This document shows, in pieces, positions 58,365 to 60,649 of a stretch of 60,649 nucleotides of DNA. The position numbers and the translations under genes are program-made. The stretch comes from Candidatus Harrisonbacteria bacterium RIFCSPLOWO2_01_FULL_44_18. GTDB lineage: Bacteria; Patescibacteriota; Minisyncoccia; UBA6257; WO2-44-18. Position 1 is the stretch's first letter, and every line of letters starts with the position of its first letter. The DNA lies in assembly GCA_001817915.1 (NCBI GenBank), contig MHJJ01000002.1, positions 207-60,855 on the forward strand. The letters run 5' to 3'. Under the pieces are notes generated by a model, which was not told the DNA's origin, did not search any database, and saw only the letters and a list, made by a program, of their open reading frames with translations.

Positions 58365-59269
58365 TTTAATCCGTGTAGTTTTTTCACTTCCGCTACGCCG
58401 TCGCGCAAATTAACCGTCGGCTCCCAGCCCAACAACTCTTTAGCTTTGCGATTATCAGCCAAAGTAATCACAGTTTCCCCGGGCTTTGGAGAAATAATTT
58501 GAATCGGCCCGCCGAACATTTCTGCCAATTCTTTGATCGTATAGTTTTTTCCCGTGCCGATGTTAATAATTTCGGCTTTTCCAACTCTATCGGATTCCAT
58601 AGCAAGGATGTTCGCGCGAACTACATCTCGAACATGCGTAAAGTCGCGAGTTTTTTTGTCGCCGTCCGCGACCATTGTCATCGGCTTTCCTTCTTTGAGC
58701 TGCTGGCGAAAAATACCAATAACCGTCGCGTAAGCTCCCTCTAAAATCTCCCGCGGGCCGTAAACATTAAAATATCGCAAAATCACCGTTGGCAAACCAT
58801 AAAGCTCGGTAAAATTTCGGCAATACATCTCGCCCACTAGTTTCTGGACGGCGTAAGGATTTAAGGGATTGGGCGCCATATTTTCTTGAAACGGCAATTC
58901 TTTTTGAGTGCCATAAACCGAAGAAGAACCGGAATAAACAAGCCGCTTCACGCCGGCTTCTTTCGCGGCTATCAAAACATGAAGAGTACCGGTTGTATTA
59001 GTATGATGCGCCGGCAAAGGATCTTTAATAGACGTCTGAATCCTGGGAAGGGCCGCTAAGTGAAAAACTTCGTCAACGCCCCGAAACAGCGGCCTAATAT
59101 CATCTAAATTTCTAATATCCTTTTCGTGAAACTCAGCTTTTGGATTCAAATTTTCTTTTTTGCCGGTACAAAAATTATCAACAACTGTTACCCGATGGCC
59201 TCGCCCGATTAAGGCATCAACTAAATTAGAACCGATAAAGCCGGCGCCGCCGGTGACTAGATATTTCAT
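58361..59269 (-). CDS. NAD-dependent nucleotide-sugar epimerase/dehydratase (copy B)
   Basis: 302 residues, extended SDR with TGGAGFIGSNLVDALI, SGSSSVYG, YAVQK and NVYGPRE. It is paralogous to the gene at 57480 (same start MKYLVTGGAGFIGS, same C-terminal ITLAD/LLGW pattern), suggesting tandem duplication and specialisation to two sugars. TATAAC lies 14 nt upstream on the minus strand, divergent from the flippase promoter. Confidence 0.9.
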   Translation of the reverse strand: MKYLVTGGAGFIGSNLVDALIGRGHRVTVVDNFCTGKKENLNPKAEFHEKDIRNLDDIRPLFRGVDEVFHLAALPRIQTSIKDPLPAHHTNTTGTLHVLIAAKEAGVKRLVYSGSSSVYGTQKELPFQENMAPNPLNPYAVQKLVGEMYCRNFTELYGLPTVILRYFNVYGPREILEGAYATVIGIFRQQLKEGKPMTMVADGDKKTRDFTHVRDVVRANILAMESDRVGKAEIINIGTGKNYTIKELAEMFGGPIQIISPKPGETVITLADNRKAKELLGWEPTVNLRDGVAEVKKLHGLK

Positions 59270-59302
59270 GATATGAATTTTCGGTTATACTAATTATAAC
59301 TT

Positions 59303-59308
59303 TATCAT
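59303..59308 (+). promoter_or_regulatory. -10 box of the flippase gene, leaderless spacing
   Basis: TATCAT, then AATCAAA and ATG 59316: 7 nt. The -35 (TTCGGT at 17 nt) is weak. Confidence 0.5.
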
Positions 59309-59315
59309 AATCAAA

Positions 59316-60611
59316 ATGTTCTCAAGAATCCAAGACTGGCTTTTGAATAATAAAACCGTTGGGCAGACTGTCGCCAAAAACACTTTTTGGCTTTTTTCCG
59401 GACAGTTGATTAGCCGACTTTTGCGGGCGGCGATTGTTATTTACGCCGCTCGCGTCCTCGGCGCGTCAAGCTGGGGAGCTTTTTCTTACGCTTTGGGAAT
59501 CGCCACTTTTCTCACGATCTTCTCGGATATAGGCATCAACGCGCTGATCACCAAAGAAGCGACAAGAAATCCCCAACTTAAAGATCAATACGTGTCAACG
59601 GCATTTTTCACTAAGTTAGGGCTGCTTTCAATTTTAATACTAAGCGTTATTATTTTCTTTCCCTATCTTACCAAGATCGAGGAGGCCGCCGTTATTATGC
59701 CGATTTTAATTTTCGTTTTCGCTTTTGACACGCTGCGCGATCTCGGTTCGGCAGTCAGCCGCGCTTTAGAAAAAATGCAAATTGAAGCCGGCGTCACGAT
59801 TTTCACCAATTTCGCTATCGTAGCGCTGGGCTTCCTATTCTTGACTGCCAACCAAACCAGCCAATCGCTTGCTTTTGCATACGCCCTAGGCAGCGCTCTG
59901 GGTCTAGCGGCAATTTTCTATACGCTTCGATCGCATTTTAACAATATATTTAAAAATTTTAACAAGTCGCTCGTAAAACCAATTCTTGCCACGGCTTGGC
60001 CCTTCGGCCTTATGGCGCTAATGGGCGCGATAATGCTTAATACTGACATTATTATGCTCGGTTGGCTGCGTTCTCCCGCGGAAGTGGGTTATTATTCAGT
60101 CGCTCAAAAATTAATTCAGCTTCTTTATGTGCTTCCGGCGCTGCTGGCAACCAGTATTTTTCCGATTATGGCGCGGCTTTCTAAATCAGATCCCCAGCAA
60201 GTAAAAAATATCTTGGAAAAATCCGTGGCAACAGTTTTATTAATTTCGATTCCCGTCGTAATATTGGGCATCGCGTTTGCTCCTTTGATAATCAACATTC
60301 TCTTCGGCGCGGAATATTCGCCGGCAATTTTAACTTTTCAAATACTGATGGCGACTATTCTGATTGTTTACCCGTCAACTTTGATTGGCAACGCGATTTT
60401 TGCTTATGACCAGCAAAAAAGCTTTATAACTTTTGTTTTAACGGCGGCAATCGGCAATGTCGTCTTTAATTTTCTTTTGATTCCGCCTCTCGGTATCGAA
60501 GGCGCGGCAATTTCAACAATTTTTACTCAGCTTATCACTAACGCGCTTATCTGGCGCAAAGCCAAAAAAATAACCGGCTTCTGTGTGACAAAGTTTCGCA
60601 TTTCCGCGTAA
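59316..60611 (+). CDS. Polysaccharide flippase (Wzx/MOP family)
   Basis: 431 residues with about 12 membrane helices. VAKNTFWLFSGQLISRLLRA at the start, AARVLGASSWGAFSYALGIA and the second-half LGWLRSPAEVGYYSVAQKLI are typical of Wzx/RfbX oligosaccharide flippases. It would move the lipid-linked unit made by the neighbouring genes across the membrane. The last residues (TKFRISA) and the TAA stop are coded by an R1 repeat, so the C-terminus may have been shortened by that insertion. Confidence 0.88.
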   Translation: MFSRIQDWLLNNKTVGQTVAKNTFWLFSGQLISRLLRAAIVIYAARVLGASSWGAFSYALGIATFLTIFSDIGINALITKEATRNPQLKDQYVSTAFFTKLGLLSILILSVIIFFPYLTKIEEAAVIMPILIFVFAFDTLRDLGSAVSRALEKMQIEAGVTIFTNFAIVALGFLFLTANQTSQSLAFAYALGSALGLAAIFYTLRSHFNNIFKNFNKSLVKPILATAWPFGLMALMGAIMLNTDIIMLGWLRSPAEVGYYSVAQKLIQLLYVLPALLATSIFPIMARLSKSDPQQVKNILEKSVATVLLISIPVVILGIAFAPLIINILFGAEYSPAILTFQILMATILIVYPSTLIGNAIFAYDQQKSFITFVLTAAIGNVVFNFLLIPPLGIEGAAISTIFTQLITNALIWRKAKKITGFCVTKFRISA

Positions 60612-60640
60612 GTCCGCGCTTGCCCCGAGCGCAAGGCGTA
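60588..60640. repeat. R1 element at the end of the flippase gene
   Basis: AAAGTTTCGCATTTCCGCGT, AAGTCCGCG, then a GCGCTTGC..GCGCAAGGC stem. It supplies the stop codon of the flippase and runs towards the window end. Confidence 0.6.
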
Positions 60641-60649
60641 CCCAAGAAT

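Overview
The window looks like a chromosome fragment of a Candidatus Patescibacteria (CPR) bacterium, most likely of the Parcubacteria group. The reasons are a 16S rRNA gene with an intron and several helix-tip insertions, a B12-dependent monomeric ribonucleotide reductase, a transketolase split into two genes, a short sugar-phosphate cluster, a type IV pilus operon whose genes are all small, many short proteins of unknown function, and gaps packed with palindromic repeats. This placement is inferred from gene content; I could not run a phylogeny.

Layout. 1-2943: an interrupted tRNA, a secreted basic protein, a methyltransferase and an M23 cell-wall peptidase. 3060-7209: nrdJ, then a secreted Cys-rich protein whose start codon is separated from its reading frame by a (TC)6 tract. 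7770-13786: ftsZ, ftsA, ybeY, yqeY, rpsU, a HIT protein, hisS and lepB, all on the minus strand. 13833-14204: REP sequences, a REP-transposase remnant and a tRNA-like inverted repeat, followed by pth. 14716-23148: a minus-strand type IV pilus operon (pilM/N fusion, minor pilins, pilC, pilB, major pilin). 23346-25978: a solitary 16S gene, about 2.6 kb long, with four helix-tip insertions and a group I intron. 26370-27466: rpmE and a short RF1. 27525-30197: zinc-ribbon, HTH and unknown genes. 30332-33144: rdgB, a transglycosylase and rplY. 33218-42453: central sugar metabolism (fba, pfkB, both transketolase halves, rpe, rpiB, gap) with hicBA and unknown genes. 42917-45063: MFS transporter, DUF192, SpoU methyltransferase. 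45765-53186: tRNA-Met, metallopeptidase-like genes, a lipoprotein and a 1.5-kilo-residue secreted phospholipase C/lamin-tail protein. 53377-55722: a PaaX/Cas2-like regulator between large palindromes, a glycosylase fragment, thioredoxin reductase and glutaredoxin. 56150-60611: polysaccharide genes (sugar-phosphate transferase, two epimerases, flippase).

The main theme is the repeats. One family (called R1 here) is built of degenerate 10-11 nt units, 'GCGGACTTAC' on one arm and 'TTCTGCGT' on the other, usually bracketed by small hairpins. It lies in three helices of the 16S gene, twice inside the 16S group I intron, and directly against the start codons of pilM, pilC, pilB and rpsU. Other palindromic families sit in frame inside conserved enzymes (fba, the SpoU methyltransferase, rpe, pfkB, pth, the M23 peptidase). 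A 36-nt palindrome (R9) lies on both sides of the PaaX/Cas2-like gene and upstream of the surface-protein genes, which suggests a small regulon.

Expression signals are mixed. Four genes have a -10 box exactly 7 nt before ATG (leaderless transcripts), and at least six others have strong Shine-Dalgarno sequences, although the visible 16S 3' end lacks CCUCC. All calls come from reading the sequence and the supplied ORF track; no searches or folding were run.
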